From NCBI GenBank assembly GCA_937870865.1, contig CALMZY010000133.1, positions 1-40,284 on the forward strand: a stretch of DNA of 40,284 bases, written 5' to 3'. A program made the position numbers and the translations under genes. Below, piece by piece: positions 1 through 10,889 of this stretch. Source of the stretch: an uncultured Lentisphaerota bacterium (GTDB lineage: Bacteria > Verrucomicrobiota > Kiritimatiellia > CAIQIC01 > JAGNIJ01). The first letter of the stretch is position 1. Each line of letters begins with the position of its first letter. Below the pieces are notes generated by a model that saw only the letters and a list, made by a program, of their open reading frames with translations, had not been told where the DNA came from and ran no database searches.

Positions 1-381
1 CTGCGCACAGGCGAATGGGGCGAGGATCAAGCCGCCCGCATGCTCAGCGGCAAAGGGTATCGTATTCTCGGCCAGCGCGTGCGTGTGGGCCGCCGGGATG
101 AGCTCGACATCGTGGCGCGTCACGGGGAGGTGCTTGTCTTCGTCGAGGTGAAAACCCGCCAAGGCGAGGAATACGGTCGGCCGATCTCCTCGGTGAACCG
201 CGCCAAGCGGCATTCGTTGTCGCGCGCGGCAATCAGATACATGAAGCAACTCCGGCAGAAACCCGACTACTTCCGTTTTGATGTCGTGGAAATCGTCGGC
301 TCCGATCCGTCGGCTGATCCAATCGTTCGCCATATCGAAAACGCCTTTACTTTGGATCGCGGCTACCGCATACCATGGTGA
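1..381 (+). CDS. YraN/UPF0102 family endonuclease-like protein (5' truncated by window edge)
   Basis: Frame +1 is open from base 1 (LRTGEWGEDQAARMLSGKGYRIL...); RRDELDIVARHGEVLVFVEVKTR matches the UPF0102 nuclease-like motif. Confidence 0.9.
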   Translation: MRTGEWGEDQAARMLSGKGYRILGQRVRVGRRDELDIVARHGEVLVFVEVKTRQGEEYGRPISSVNRAKRHSLSRAAIRYMKQLRQKPDYFRFDVVEIVGSDPSADPIVRHIENAFTLDRGYRIPW

Positions 382-1430
382 CCATGATCCAGCGGATGCT
401 TCTTCTCGTTTGCCTGTGCCTTCTTCTCCCGGCCGCATCCGCCCAGGACATGACAATCGAAGAGCTCGCCAAAGCCGGGACCGAGTTGCTCGACGGCTAT
501 TCCGTGGAGGACCTGATCGAGCACCTGGAGATTCCCACCGCCGAGGAGTGGAGCGATTTCTGGAAGAGCCTTCAGGGCGCTCTCCAGTCCGGCTCCTTGG
601 ATGATCTCTCGTGGCTCCTGCCGTACGTGGAAACGGCCTCCGGTTTCCTGAAGACGGTTCCGCAGGGGGAGCCCTATGCCGCGTGGCTGGAACAGCGCTT
701 GGACTACTTCGACATGGCGCGCAGCGTCCTGAAAACCGTGCCGGGGCCGGTGCCGGAAACCCGGCCGCCCGTCGAGCGCGCGCCCGGCCGGTTCCGGCTG
801 GTTCCGCCGCCGAGGCCCCGAAGTACGCCGGCACCCGCCGCCGTGTCGAAACGGCGGATCGATACCGCGCGCAGTTCGGCCACGTGGAAGCAGAAACTGG
901 CGGGCCGGCCGCTGCCGCCGAACGCGAAGAAACTCCTGCCGACGCTTCAAAACGCGTTCCGCTCCGAGGGCGTGCCCGTGCAGTGGGTCTGGCTCGCGGA
1001 GGTGGAGTCCACGATGAATCCCGCCGCCCGGAGCCCGGTCGGGGCCGCGGGCCTTTATCAGTTCATGATCCCCACCGCCGAACGCTTTGGGCTCCAGACC
1101 CGGCCGGTGGATGAGCGGCTTGTTCCGGACAAGAGCGCGCACGCCGCGGCCCGGTACTTGAAGGTCTTGTACAAGCAGTTCAACTCATGGCCGCTGGCCC
1201 TGGCGGCGTACAACGCGGGCGAGGGGCGGGTCGGCCGGCTTCTGAAGAAAAGCCCGGCAAAAACCTTCGAGGCGATCGAGGATTCCCTGCCCGTGGAAAC
1301 CCAGATGTATGTCCCGAAAGTCATGGCGGTCGTGGCCATGCGGGAGGGTGTGGACCCGCTGAAACTCCCCGCGCCGACGGCGATGCAGATGCCGCAGGGG
1401 ATGTTCCTCGTGGCGTGGGTGTTCGAGTAG
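375..1430 (+). CDS. Lytic transglycosylase, SLT domain (MltD-like), secreted
   Basis: N-terminal signal peptide; WLAEVESTMNPAARSPVGAAGLYQFMIPTAERFGL and PLALAAYNAGEGRVGRL are SLT motifs. Start overlaps the yraN stop by 7 nt. Confidence 0.92.
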   Translation: MVTMIQRMLLLVCLCLLLPAASAQDMTIEELAKAGTELLDGYSVEDLIEHLEIPTAEEWSDFWKSLQGALQSGSLDDLSWLLPYVETASGFLKTVPQGEPYAAWLEQRLDYFDMARSVLKTVPGPVPETRPPVERAPGRFRLVPPPRPRSTPAPAAVSKRRIDTARSSATWKQKLAGRPLPPNAKKLLPTLQNAFRSEGVPVQWVWLAEVESTMNPAARSPVGAAGLYQFMIPTAERFGLQTRPVDERLVPDKSAHAAARYLKVLYKQFNSWPLALAAYNAGEGRVGRLLKKSPAKTFEAIEDSLPVETQMYVPKVMAVVAMREGVDPLKLPAPTAMQMPQGMFLVAWVFE

Positions 1431-1454
1431 GCGCGATTTCGAAATCGCGTCTAC
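1427..1454. repeat. 28-bp near-perfect palindrome GTAGGCGCGATTTCGAAATCGCGTCTAC at a convergent gene junction
   Basis: Direct reading; one mismatched pair. It contains the stop codons of both flanking convergent genes (TAG 1428-1430 on +, TAG 1451-1453 on -). Confidence 0.85.
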
Positions 1455-1951
1455 TGCCGATCCGCCGATTTCGTCGCCAGCTTCAGCGCCATTTTCACGG
1501 CATCTTCCGGCGTCCTGGCCACGTGGATGCCCGGGTCGGGTTTGCCGTTCCGGACCACGCTCCACGTCTGAAGGCCGACCACCGGGACCTTCAGCCGAAG
1601 CGCGAAGGCGATCTCCGAAAGTGTGCCGTAGCCGCCGTGGATGGCGATGACCGCATCGCAGCAGCGGACAAGCACCGCGTTTCGGATCGCGCCCAAGCCG
1701 GTGGGCAGGGCGATGTCGATGAACTCGTTTGCCACCGAAGCGGTTTCGCCCGGCAGGATTCCGACGGTCACACCGCGTTCGCTCTTCGCGCCTTCAGCCG
1801 CTGCCTCCATCATCCCGCCCAGCCCGCCGCACAAGAGGATCGCGCCCTGTCGCGCGAGCTCCGCGCCGACAGCGAAGCCGATCTTGCGTTCCTCCTTTGA
1901 ACAATCATGAGGCCCGAGGACTCCGATCCTTAGTGTGTGATTTGCTTTCAC
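1451..1951 (-). CDS. TIGR00725 / LOG-like Rossmann-fold protein
   Basis: LRIGVLGPHDCSKEERKIGFAVGAELARQGAILLCGGLGGMMEAAAEGAK...HGGYGTLSEIAFAL. The ORF extends to TTG at 1978, but GTG at 1951 is more plausible because the extension is repeat-derived. Confidence 0.85.
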   Translation of the reverse strand: MKANHTLRIGVLGPHDCSKEERKIGFAVGAELARQGAILLCGGLGGMMEAAAEGAKSERGVTVGILPGETASVANEFIDIALPTGLGAIRNAVLVRCCDAVIAIHGGYGTLSEIAFALRLKVPVVGLQTWSVVRNGKPDPGIHVARTPEDAVKMALKLATKSADRQ

Positions 1952-1955
1952 GACC

Positions 1956-2055
1956 GGAGTCCAAAGTCCAAGGTCCAAAGTTCAAGGTGGAAGAAGTGGA
2001 GTCCCAGGGTCGTACTTCTTCGACCTTGGACTTCAGACTTTGGGCTTTGGACTCC
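1956..2055. repeat. About 100-bp imperfect inverted repeat; arms are degenerate heptamer tandems (RGTCCAA)n
   Basis: Left arm 1956-1997 GGAGTCCAAAGTCCAAGGTCCAAAGTTCAAGGTGGAAGAAGT; right arm 2014-2055 is its imperfect reverse complement. Confidence 0.85.
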
Positions 2056-2060
2056 CCCTC

Positions 2061-3560
<1,500 letters not shown>

Positions 3561-3604
3561 GATCTCTCTCCCTGGATGACGTGGGGGCAAAATATCCGAA
3601 TACC

Positions 3605-3639
3605 GGAAAAGACGGAAGAGGGAAGACGGGAAGAAAAAG
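3605..3639. repeat. Short degenerate heptamer tandem (CGGAAGA)n upstream of asnS
   Basis: GGAAAAGA-CGGAAGA-GGGAAGA-CGGGAAGA-AAAAG read directly. Confidence 0.5.
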
Positions 3640-3814
3640 AAAGCCGATGGTTTTCCGAAGCCGCCCTTCCCCTTGCAGGTTACCCCGAAACCCTTGTCTG
3701 CTTGCAAACCCTAGCTTCGGTACGCCACCGGCTTATCTGCTAAAACTCTTGCAGAAGACGTCGCCTGTGTCTGCAATAAAAAAGCCGGAACCCTATAGGA
3801 TAATCCCTACAACT

Positions 3815-4450
3815 TTATTCGATCAGGCCGGACTCGATGGCATAGCGTATGAGGTCCGTCTTGTTGGCCATCTGGAGCTTCTCCATGACGCGCGCCCGGT
3901 ACGTCGTCACGCTTTTTTCGCTGACTCCCAGCTGGTAGGCGATCTCCTTCACGGAGAGCCCGTTTCCCAGCAGGATCAACACTTCGAATTCCCTTTGGGA
4001 GAGCGATTCCAGCGAGCCCTTCCGTTTGCCGTCGCGCTTCAGATGACCGGCCAGTTTGGTGGCCATTGCCGACGACACGAACGTGTTGCCCCCGGCGACC
4101 GTCCGGATGGCCTGCAGGAGTTCCTCGAAGGGGGCGCCCTTGACGACGAAGCCGTCGGCGCCGCTCTCCAGGGCGTGCACGGCATAGCGCACGTGATCGT
4201 ACATGGTGAGGACCACGATCTTGCAGCTGGGCAGGGCGTTATTGATCTGGCGGATCAGCGTGACGCCGTTGGCGTCCGGTAGTTTCATGTCGAGGATCAT
4301 CACCGTGGGTTTCAGAGTCGCGATCTTCGTCAGGAGTTCCTTTGCGCTGGCCGCTTCACCCACGACCTCCATGTCGGGATGGCCGGCAAACTTGCTTCGG
4401 AGTCCCTCTCTGAGCATCGCGTGGTCGTCGGCGAGCATGAGCTTGATCAT
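3815..4450 (-). CDS. NarL/FixJ-family response regulator
   Basis: REC domain (MIKLMLADDHAMLREGL...VMILDMKLPDANG) and LuxR-type HTH (LSQREFEVLILLGNGLSVKEIAYQLGVSEKSVTTYRARVMEKL). Start overlaps the upstream kinase stop by ATGA. Confidence 0.95.
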   Translation of the reverse strand: MIKLMLADDHAMLREGLRSKFAGHPDMEVVGEAASAKELLTKIATLKPTVMILDMKLPDANGVTLIRQINNALPSCKIVVLTMYDHVRYAVHALESGADGFVVKGAPFEELLQAIRTVAGGNTFVSSAMATKLAGHLKRDGKRKGSLESLSQREFEVLILLGNGLSVKEIAYQLGVSEKSVTTYRARVMEKLQMANKTDLIRYAIESGLIE

Positions 4451-7400
4451 GGCGAGTCCTCCTGGATCCGGGCGGGTACACAGGCCCGGATCCTTGTGCC
4501 CTTGTTCTTCTCCGAAATGATCTCCAGGGATCCGCCGCACCGGGACAGCCGTTCGCGCATGCCGATGAACCCGATCCCCTTCTGATTCTGCTGATCGTTT
4601 TGGTCGAAGCCTATGCCGTTGTCCTGGATCTCGAGGCAGGTCTCGTTGCCGCATGTCTTGAGCTGGACGTTGACTTGCGACGATTCGGAGTGCTTGGCCG
4701 CGTTGGTGAGGGCCTCCTGCAGGACGCGGTACAGGCAGGTTTCCGTTGCGTCGGTCAGGGCCGGCTTGGGCCCCACGTTCGTGAATGACACGTGGATGCT
4801 GGATCCATCCGTGAAATCTTCCGTCAGGGTCTCGAGCGCAACTTCGATGCCGAGGTCGTCGATGATCGGCGGGCGCAGGGCCACCGCGAGGCGGCGGACC
4901 GAGCCGAGCATTTCATCCAGCCGCGCCATGGCGTTACGGATGCTCTGCTGCGATGCGGCATCGCCGCCCTCCACGGAGCCGAGTTCGAGGCGGGTGAGCG
5001 TCAGGAGCTGGCCGAGGTGGTCGTGAAGCACGGAGCTGATATCGCGCCGCTCTTTTTCCTGCACTTCCAGCAGGTTCGCCGCAAGCCGCGTCCGCTCCTC
5101 CTCGAGCTTCTTCTGGAGGCTGATGTCGCGGGCAATCGCCATCACCGCCGGCCGGCCCCTCCAGATCGTCTTGGCGATCGAGACGTCCACCGGGAATTGG
5201 CTGCCGTCCTTGCGGATCGCGCGGGTCTCGTACCGCGTCGGCACGAGGATGTCGCCGGCCAGTCTTCTCTGAAAAGTCGCCCAGCCGTCTTCCCTCAACT
5301 CCGGGAGAACGATATCCCAAAGGGTGAGCTTGAGCAGTTCCTCCTCCGAGTACGTGCTCATGCCGACGGCCGCCTTGTTGGCGTAGACCAAACGCGCCTC
5401 CGCGCCGGTCATGATAATGATTCCGTCCAGTGCGTTTTCCGCCAGCGCGCGGAAGTTGGCTTCGCTTTCCCGGACGGCGTCTTCCATCTGCCGCCGGTGC
5501 GTGATGTCGCGCGACACGCCCAGCACGGCGGTCGCTTCCCCCTTGCCGTTGAGGATGGGGACGAGACGCGTTTCGATCCAGACCTTGGATTCCTGAAGCA
5601 TTTCCGTGACTTCGGAGAAGAGCGGCTGCTTCGTCTCGCAGACCCGTCGGATCGCGGCCGTGTGGCGCGTCGCGATCTCCGGGGGGAAGAGTTCCTCCTG
5701 CTTTTTCCCGGCGACCTGGTCGGGGCGCAGGTTCCACTGCTGGGCGCCCAGCGTGTTCGTGTAGATGATGTCTCCGTTGGGCGCGCACATGAAGATCATG
5801 TCGGGGGACGCTTCGGCGAGAGTCCGGTACCTGTCTTCACTGTCCCGGATGGACTTCTCAGCCTCCCGCTGCTCCGTGACATCGTCCGTGTGTACCATGA
5901 CCTGGTTCGGCGGGACGAAGACGAACGTGATGTTCAGGCGCCGCATCCTGTTTGCGGTCCGGAACTGAAGATCGGTTTCCCGGGAGAAGGTGGAGCGTTC
6001 GCTCAGGCAACGGCGGATGTCGGCGATGATGTCCGGGCGATCCTTGTGGAATTCCGTGACTTTGTATCCAGCGTATTTCCTGATGTTCCCCTCGGTCAAC
6101 AGAACCCCGGCGTTGTTGAAGTCGGTCAGAATGAGTTCATCACCCACGAGAGTCCATGTGAACGTCGGAATGGGGAAGCCCATGTACTGCGCGCGCCACA
6201 CCTCCTCGCTGTGGCGGATTTCCTCCTCGGCCCTCTTGCGGTCCGTGATGTCCCGGATCACGCCGACGATGTGATGCCGGCCGCTCGGATCGGTGTATCG
6301 CGTCTTTTTCGTGGAGATGGTGTACGTCCGGCCGTAGGCGTCAGAGATGGTTTCCTCGCTGACATTCTCCTGGCCCGTGGTCAGCACCTCCTCGTCGTGT
6401 TTCCAGAACACGTCGACCTGCTCCTTCGGGAAGAAGTCGTAGTCGGTCTTGCCGATCATCTCCTCGCGGCTCCTGTCGGCCAGGGCGCATTCCGCGTCGT
6501 TGACCAGGACGAAGCGGTGCTGGCTGTCCTTGACGAAGATGGGGTCACTGATGCTGTTGATGATCTTGTCCAGGTATTCGCGGGATTCCTTGAGCGCCGC
6601 CTCGATCTTCCTGCGTTCGGTGATGTCCCACGCGACGCCCTGGAGATGGGTGATCGCTCCCGCGGCATCCCTCACGATCCGGGTCCGGTCCTCCACCCAG
6701 CGGATCTCGCCGCCGCGGGTCCGTACGCGATACTCCTGGACGAAAGCGTCCCGCCCTTGCCGTAGATGCTCCTCGGTTTCCTTTTCGATCCGCAGCAGGT
6801 CGTCGGGATGAATGATGTCAGCGACGCGGGGCTTCCCCGCGATAATCTCCTCCGCCGTGTAGCCGAACTGCGAAATGTTGTCGGAGACGAATTCGATGGG
6901 CCAGCCCTCGACATTCCTCCACAGGAAGGCGATCGCGGGGCTCTGGCTGATGATCGCCTCGAGATCGCGAAGGCGCCCCTGGGCTTTCTTGTGTTCGGTG
7001 ATGTCCTGGTTGACTCCGTAGGTCCTGATGGTGCGTCCGCTCTCGTCCTGGACAACGAAGAAGCGGACGTTCATGAATCCGGTCTCCCCGTTGGCATAGA
7101 GGATGCGATGTTCCAGAAGGCGGCTGTAGTGGGGGTCCGCGGTCTCGTTCGACGCCTTGATCTCCTCGGCCACGCGGTGCAGGTCATCGGGGTGGCAGAA
7201 TCTTCGCGCATACTCCGCCGAGCGCATCGTGTAACCGCCCACTTCCTGGGCCGTGGTTCTGAAGATCCGGTAGAAGTTGTCGTTGAACGTGAACGTATCG
7301 CTGTCCACGTCATATTCCCAGTAGCCGGCATGCGCCATCTGCAGGGCGGTGGCCAGGCTCGCCTCGCTCCGGCTCAGCGCCTCCTCAGCCAGTTTGCGCT

Positions 7401-8772
7401 CCGTGATGTCGTGGCCGACCCCCTGGATCTCAATCAGCTGGCCCTGCTCGTTGAAGACCGCGCGATTCGTCCACCGTCCCCACCGGACCTTGCCGTCGGA
7501 CCCGGTCGAGCGATTCTCGCTCACCAGGAAGGGATTTTGAGGACTGAGGGCCGTCAGTTGGTCCAGCAAGGCCTGGCGATCCTCCGCCAGCACGTAGGGG
7601 GCGAAGGGCCGGCCGATCACTTCCTCGCGCTTCTTTCCGTAATACTGGCAGCACGCTTCGTTGACGAAGGTCACGATGCCGTTCGGAAGAAACCGGCAGA
7701 TGCAGTCCGTCTGGGATTCCACGATGGCCCGGAAACGCTCCTCGTTCCGCCGCAGGACCTCGTCCGCGCGCCGGTGTACCAGCGTATTGCCGATGGCCGT
7801 CGCGACATTCGCCAGCATGGTCTTGTCCCGCTCCGTCCAGGTGCGCTCGATGCGGTGGTCCTCGATGAGAACGAAACCCCAGCAGCGGTCCTCCACGAGA
7901 ACGGGAACGGCAAGCAGGGAGATGACACGGCGCGCCAGGAAGAACGGCTGCTCCTCGGCGGGCAGCGATCGGGTGGCCCCGCCGAGGGCGTGGCCGCTGG
8001 AAAGGACCGTGTGCCAGCGTGAAAGGCCGAGTGACTTGTAAGCCGCATCCTGCAGGCCCGGGTCGTTGTACTTGAAATCATCGGAATCGCGCGACCACTC
8101 GAAGCGATGGCTGATCGCGGGCTGCTTGGTCGCGGCATTGACGGTCTGTTCGAACACCGTCAATCGGTCCGCGCCCAGGGCCCTGCCGAGGATGCCGAGG
8201 GCGCCGATGATCACCGAGAGACGGTCGGTCTGCGTGTTGAGGAGCATGACCGCCTCGGCGCCGGCTTCGAGGAGGGTGTCCTTCTTGCGCTTGTCCTCCT
8301 CCTCCTTGTAAACGCGGACGGCGTGCGAGATGACGCGCGAGACCGTGTCGGCATTGATCCGGTCTTTCGGCAGGTAGTCCGCGGCGCCCGTCCTCAGCAG
8401 GTCGGCCACCAGCATCTCGTCTCCGAAACCGGTCGTGATGATGACCGGAATGCGTATGCCCGCGTCGCGGATCTTGCGCAGGAGGTCCAGGCTCTTGCCG
8501 TCCGGCAGAACGTGGTCCAGCATGATGACGTCAAAGGCGTTTTTCCGGATGAGCTCAACCGCGGAAGCGATGTCCGCCGCCTCCGTGGTCTGGGGATTCA
8601 GCTTGGTGCCTTTAAGTGCGCGGAGGACCGTCATGCGGTCGACGGGGTCGTCATCAACGACCAGGATGCTCAATTGCCGGGCCGGGCTGATCTCGTCGCG
8701 GGTTCGCGGATCAGCGGCCGCGGGCTTGCCGCCCGCGGTTTTTTTCCCGTCCTTGTCCGATGGTTTCGCCAT
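4447..8772 (-). CDS. Multi-sensor histidine kinase: N-terminal REC, GAF-like region, about 7 PAS modules, HisKA_3 and HATPase
   Basis: ILVVDDDPVDRMTVLRAL...DVIMLDHVLPDG (REC); repeated PAS/PAC signatures (DITERK...DITEHKK...DITERRK...DITDRKR...); ERRDISSVLHDHLGQLLTLTRLEL (HisKA_3). Start MAKPSDKDG at 8772 preferred over the ORF extension. Confidence 0.92.
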   Translation of the reverse strand: MAKPSDKDGKKTAGGKPAAADPRTRDEISPARQLSILVVDDDPVDRMTVLRALKGTKLNPQTTEAADIASAVELIRKNAFDVIMLDHVLPDGKSLDLLRKIRDAGIRIPVIITTGFGDEMLVADLLRTGAADYLPKDRINADTVSRVISHAVRVYKEEEDKRKKDTLLEAGAEAVMLLNTQTDRLSVIIGALGILGRALGADRLTVFEQTVNAATKQPAISHRFEWSRDSDDFKYNDPGLQDAAYKSLGLSRWHTVLSSGHALGGATRSLPAEEQPFFLARRVISLLAVPVLVEDRCWGFVLIEDHRIERTWTERDKTMLANVATAIGNTLVHRRADEVLRRNEERFRAIVESQTDCICRFLPNGIVTFVNEACCQYYGKKREEVIGRPFAPYVLAEDRQALLDQLTALSPQNPFLVSENRSTGSDGKVRWGRWTNRAVFNEQGQLIEIQGVGHDITERKLAEEALSRSEASLATALQMAHAGYWEYDVDSDTFTFNDNFYRIFRTTAQEVGGYTMRSAEYARRFCHPDDLHRVAEEIKASNETADPHYSRLLEHRILYANGETGFMNVRFFVVQDESGRTIRTYGVNQDITEHKKAQGRLRDLEAIISQSPAIAFLWRNVEGWPIEFVSDNISQFGYTAEEIIAGKPRVADIIHPDDLLRIEKETEEHLRQGRDAFVQEYRVRTRGGEIRWVEDRTRIVRDAAGAITHLQGVAWDITERRKIEAALKESREYLDKIINSISDPIFVKDSQHRFVLVNDAECALADRSREEMIGKTDYDFFPKEQVDVFWKHDEEVLTTGQENVSEETISDAYGRTYTISTKKTRYTDPSGRHHIVGVIRDITDRKRAEEEIRHSEEVWRAQYMGFPIPTFTWTLVGDELILTDFNNAGVLLTEGNIRKYAGYKVTEFHKDRPDIIADIRRCLSERSTFSRETDLQFRTANRMRRLNITFVFVPPNQVMVHTDDVTEQREAEKSIRDSEDRYRTLAEASPDMIFMCAPNGDIIYTNTLGAQQWNLRPDQVAGKKQEELFPPEIATRHTAAIRRVCETKQPLFSEVTEMLQESKVWIETRLVPILNGKGEATAVLGVSRDITHRRQMEDAVRESEANFRALAENALDGIIIMTGAEARLVYANKAAVGMSTYSEEELLKLTLWDIVLPELREDGWATFQRRLAGDILVPTRYETRAIRKDGSQFPVDVSIAKTIWRGRPAVMAIARDISLQKKLEEERTRLAANLLEVQEKERRDISSVLHDHLGQLLTLTRLELGSVEGGDAASQQSIRNAMARLDEMLGSVRRLAVALRPPIIDDLGIEVALETLTEDFTDGSSIHVSFTNVGPKPALTDATETCLYRVLQEALTNAAKHSESSQVNVQLKTCGNETCLEIQDNGIGFDQNDQQNQKGIGFIGMRERLSRCGGSLEIISEKNKGTRIRACVPARIQEDSP

Positions 8773-9001
8773 GATTCCGCGCCCATCCCGAAACACGACA
8801 GAAATCAATCCCGCCCGAACTCTCCCGATGACAAAAATAGACGCGGGCGAATGCCAAAGCCAGTTTTTTAGTGTGCGAAAGACCGTTGAACGACCGAAGT
8901 CGGAAGGCAAATGCTCTATCCAAGAAACGGCCTGTGCAGTAAGGTACCGGAAAACGTTGCCGGGCCGTCTTGTGGAGCGAGTATGAAGGAAGGAGCCGCT
9001 C

Positions 9002-10372
9002 ATGAGTGACAAGCCTGTGACTCATCTTTTTCGCTATGTGGCCCTCGGGGTGGGGGCTGTCGGACTCGGCCTTCTTTACCTCTCGGCTCTCCATCGGGAA
9101 ATCCCCGCCGTCAAGATCGGCGATATCAAGCCGTCCATGAACTTCGCAACCGTGCGTGTGTCCGGCGAGGTTTCACGCGATGCGCGGCTGTTCAGGGAGG
9201 GAGAGCACATCCGGGCCCTGCGGTTCAGCGTCAGCGACGGAACCGGGGAAATCCATGTCCAGGCTCAGAAGTCCGCGGCCCAGGCGTTGGTGGCCCGCTT
9301 TGGACTGCCCCGCGAAGGGGACCGCGTCGAGGCGGTCGGAAGTCTCGATGTGTCGGAGGGGAGCGAGGTCGTCATGCGCCTGCAGGTTCCGGAGTCGTTT
9401 GTGCTCACGCGCGCCGAGATCAAACCCGTGGCGCTGAAGGAGATCGACAGCCGCCTGCTCGGGAGGAGCGTTGTCGTCGAAGGAATCATCAAGAAGGTCC
9501 TTGCGCCGAAATCCGGGAGCAAGGCGCCTTGGACGATGGTGATCGGGGATTCCGGCGGACAGCAGGAAATCACCTTCTGGCAGGACATCTACGACGAGAT
9601 TCAGAACAAGGTCTTGCTGGCGCCGGGCGCGCCGGTTCGCGCACGCGTCGAGGTCCGGAACTACAAGGACGAGCTTCAGTTGGCCTTGGGGCAGGGGATG
9701 GATATCGAGTTCCTCGCCCCGGCCGCGGCCCCGGATCAGGCCCCGCTGACGCCCGCGGGGGCCGTGACCCGCGCGATGGCGGGCAAGACCATCAAGGTGA
9801 CGGGCCGGGTCGCGCAGATCAAAGCGCCCGAAGCGGGGTCGAAGGCGCCTTATGAAGTGACTCTGCAGGATGACGGCAAGGACGTGTGTGTTGTGTACTG
9901 GGATGCGGTCGCCGGCCTTCTGGACGATGGGAACAAGCCTTTTGTCGGCGCCCTGATGACGGTCAAGGGCCAGGTCAACGAGTACAAAGACAAACTCCAG
10001 ATCAAGATCGAGGACCCTGCCGATCTGACGCTCGTCGACGTGAGGCCCGCGTCCGCGCCGCAAGTGGATCCGGCGCGCGAGATGGAAATCGGTTCGATCA
10101 AGCCGTCCATGGCAGGCCGGGGCGTTACCGTTCGGGGCGAGTTGGGGGAGCCCCGATCCATCCGGGGTGGAGTCGTTTATCCTCTGAGAGATGGATCCGG
10201 CTCGATCATGCTGGTCCTCTGGGACAAGACCGCTTCAGGGCCGGTGCGGGATGACTTGTCGGCCGGGAGCCATGTGGTGGTTTCCGGGAAGGTGACAAAG
10301 TACAAAGGCGACCTCGAAGTGGTTCCCGACAACATCGAAGCGATCCGGATCGTTGCTCCGCCGAGCCGGTAG
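9002..10372 (+). CDS. Membrane-anchored protein with four tandem OB-fold-like domains
   Basis: N-terminal TM segment; four repeating units, including IGDIKPSMN/IGSIKPSMA and SGSKAPW/AGSKAPY pairs. Strong SD GGAAGGAG upstream of ATG. Confidence 0.85.
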   Translation: MSDKPVTHLFRYVALGVGAVGLGLLYLSALHREIPAVKIGDIKPSMNFATVRVSGEVSRDARLFREGEHIRALRFSVSDGTGEIHVQAQKSAAQALVARFGLPREGDRVEAVGSLDVSEGSEVVMRLQVPESFVLTRAEIKPVALKEIDSRLLGRSVVVEGIIKKVLAPKSGSKAPWTMVIGDSGGQQEITFWQDIYDEIQNKVLLAPGAPVRARVEVRNYKDELQLALGQGMDIEFLAPAAAPDQAPLTPAGAVTRAMAGKTIKVTGRVAQIKAPEAGSKAPYEVTLQDDGKDVCVVYWDAVAGLLDDGNKPFVGALMTVKGQVNEYKDKLQIKIEDPADLTLVDVRPASAPQVDPAREMEIGSIKPSMAGRGVTVRGELGEPRSIRGGVVYPLRDGSGSIMLVLWDKTASGPVRDDLSAGSHVVVSGKVTKYKGDLEVVPDNIEAIRIVAPPSR

Positions 10373-10388
10373 AACCGGGGGCTTCGAA

Positions 10389-10859
10389 TCATTCCGGAAA
10401 GAAGTCGCCAAGGCGGGCGCCTGATTTCTTCCCATGATGCGCGGCCGATTGCCGGGACAGATGGCCGCGCGTTCTCTCGCACAGGTCGAGAAAATCTCCG
10501 CAGGACATCGTGTCCGCGCCGGCCGCGGAGGTGGTCTCGCGCTCCAGCCGATCCGACGTGACCACGAGGATGCCGGCCGGGTCGCCGTCGTCGTGAACAA
10601 GCCGCTCGATGACGGTGTCGGCCGTCTTGTCCGCCGGCGAGAAGACGACTTCAATCGATGCCGATTCGTAGCCCTCGCGGCCGCCCCGCGCGGTGCCGTC
10701 GAACACCACGGTAAAGCGTTCGGCGAGGCTGCCGGCTACTTCCTCCAGTTGGCGCACCAGGCGATGCCGGGCGGTCAGAAGGGTGCCCGTCCGCGATCCG
10801 GATTGGGGGTGACGGTGAAGCAGGCTGTAGCCATCGACGATGATCCAGCGCGCGTTCAT
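10389..10859 (-). CDS. NYN-domain (YacP-like) protein
   Basis: WIIVDGYSLLHR...FTVVFDGTARG...DKTADTVIERLV...ILVVTSDRLER, the NYN/YacP acidic motif pattern. Confidence 0.88.
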   Translation of the reverse strand: MNARWIIVDGYSLLHRHPQSGSRTGTLLTARHRLVRQLEEVAGSLAERFTVVFDGTARGGREGYESASIEVVFSPADKTADTVIERLVHDDGDPAGILVVTSDRLERETTSAAGADTMSCGDFLDLCERTRGHLSRQSAAHHGKKSGARLGDFFPE

Positions 10860-10889
10860 GGTTCAGGTTTCCCGCCCGGGTCGAGCGTT

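Noticed and set aside
1956-2055. CRISPR-like array from regularly spaced short repeats
   Set aside because: Units are contiguous degenerate heptamers without spacers, and no cas genes are present.
4792-8871. Long plus-strand ORFs (657, 418 and 254 aa) opposite the sensor kinase
   Set aside because: Shadow ORFs in high-GC DNA; no recognisable domains, whereas the minus strand encodes clear PAS and kinase motifs.
8773-9012. N-terminal extension of the kinase ORF (MSLMSGSFLHTR...)
   Set aside because: Would overlap the divergent 9002 gene and its RBS; MAKPSDKDG at 8772 is a more likely start.
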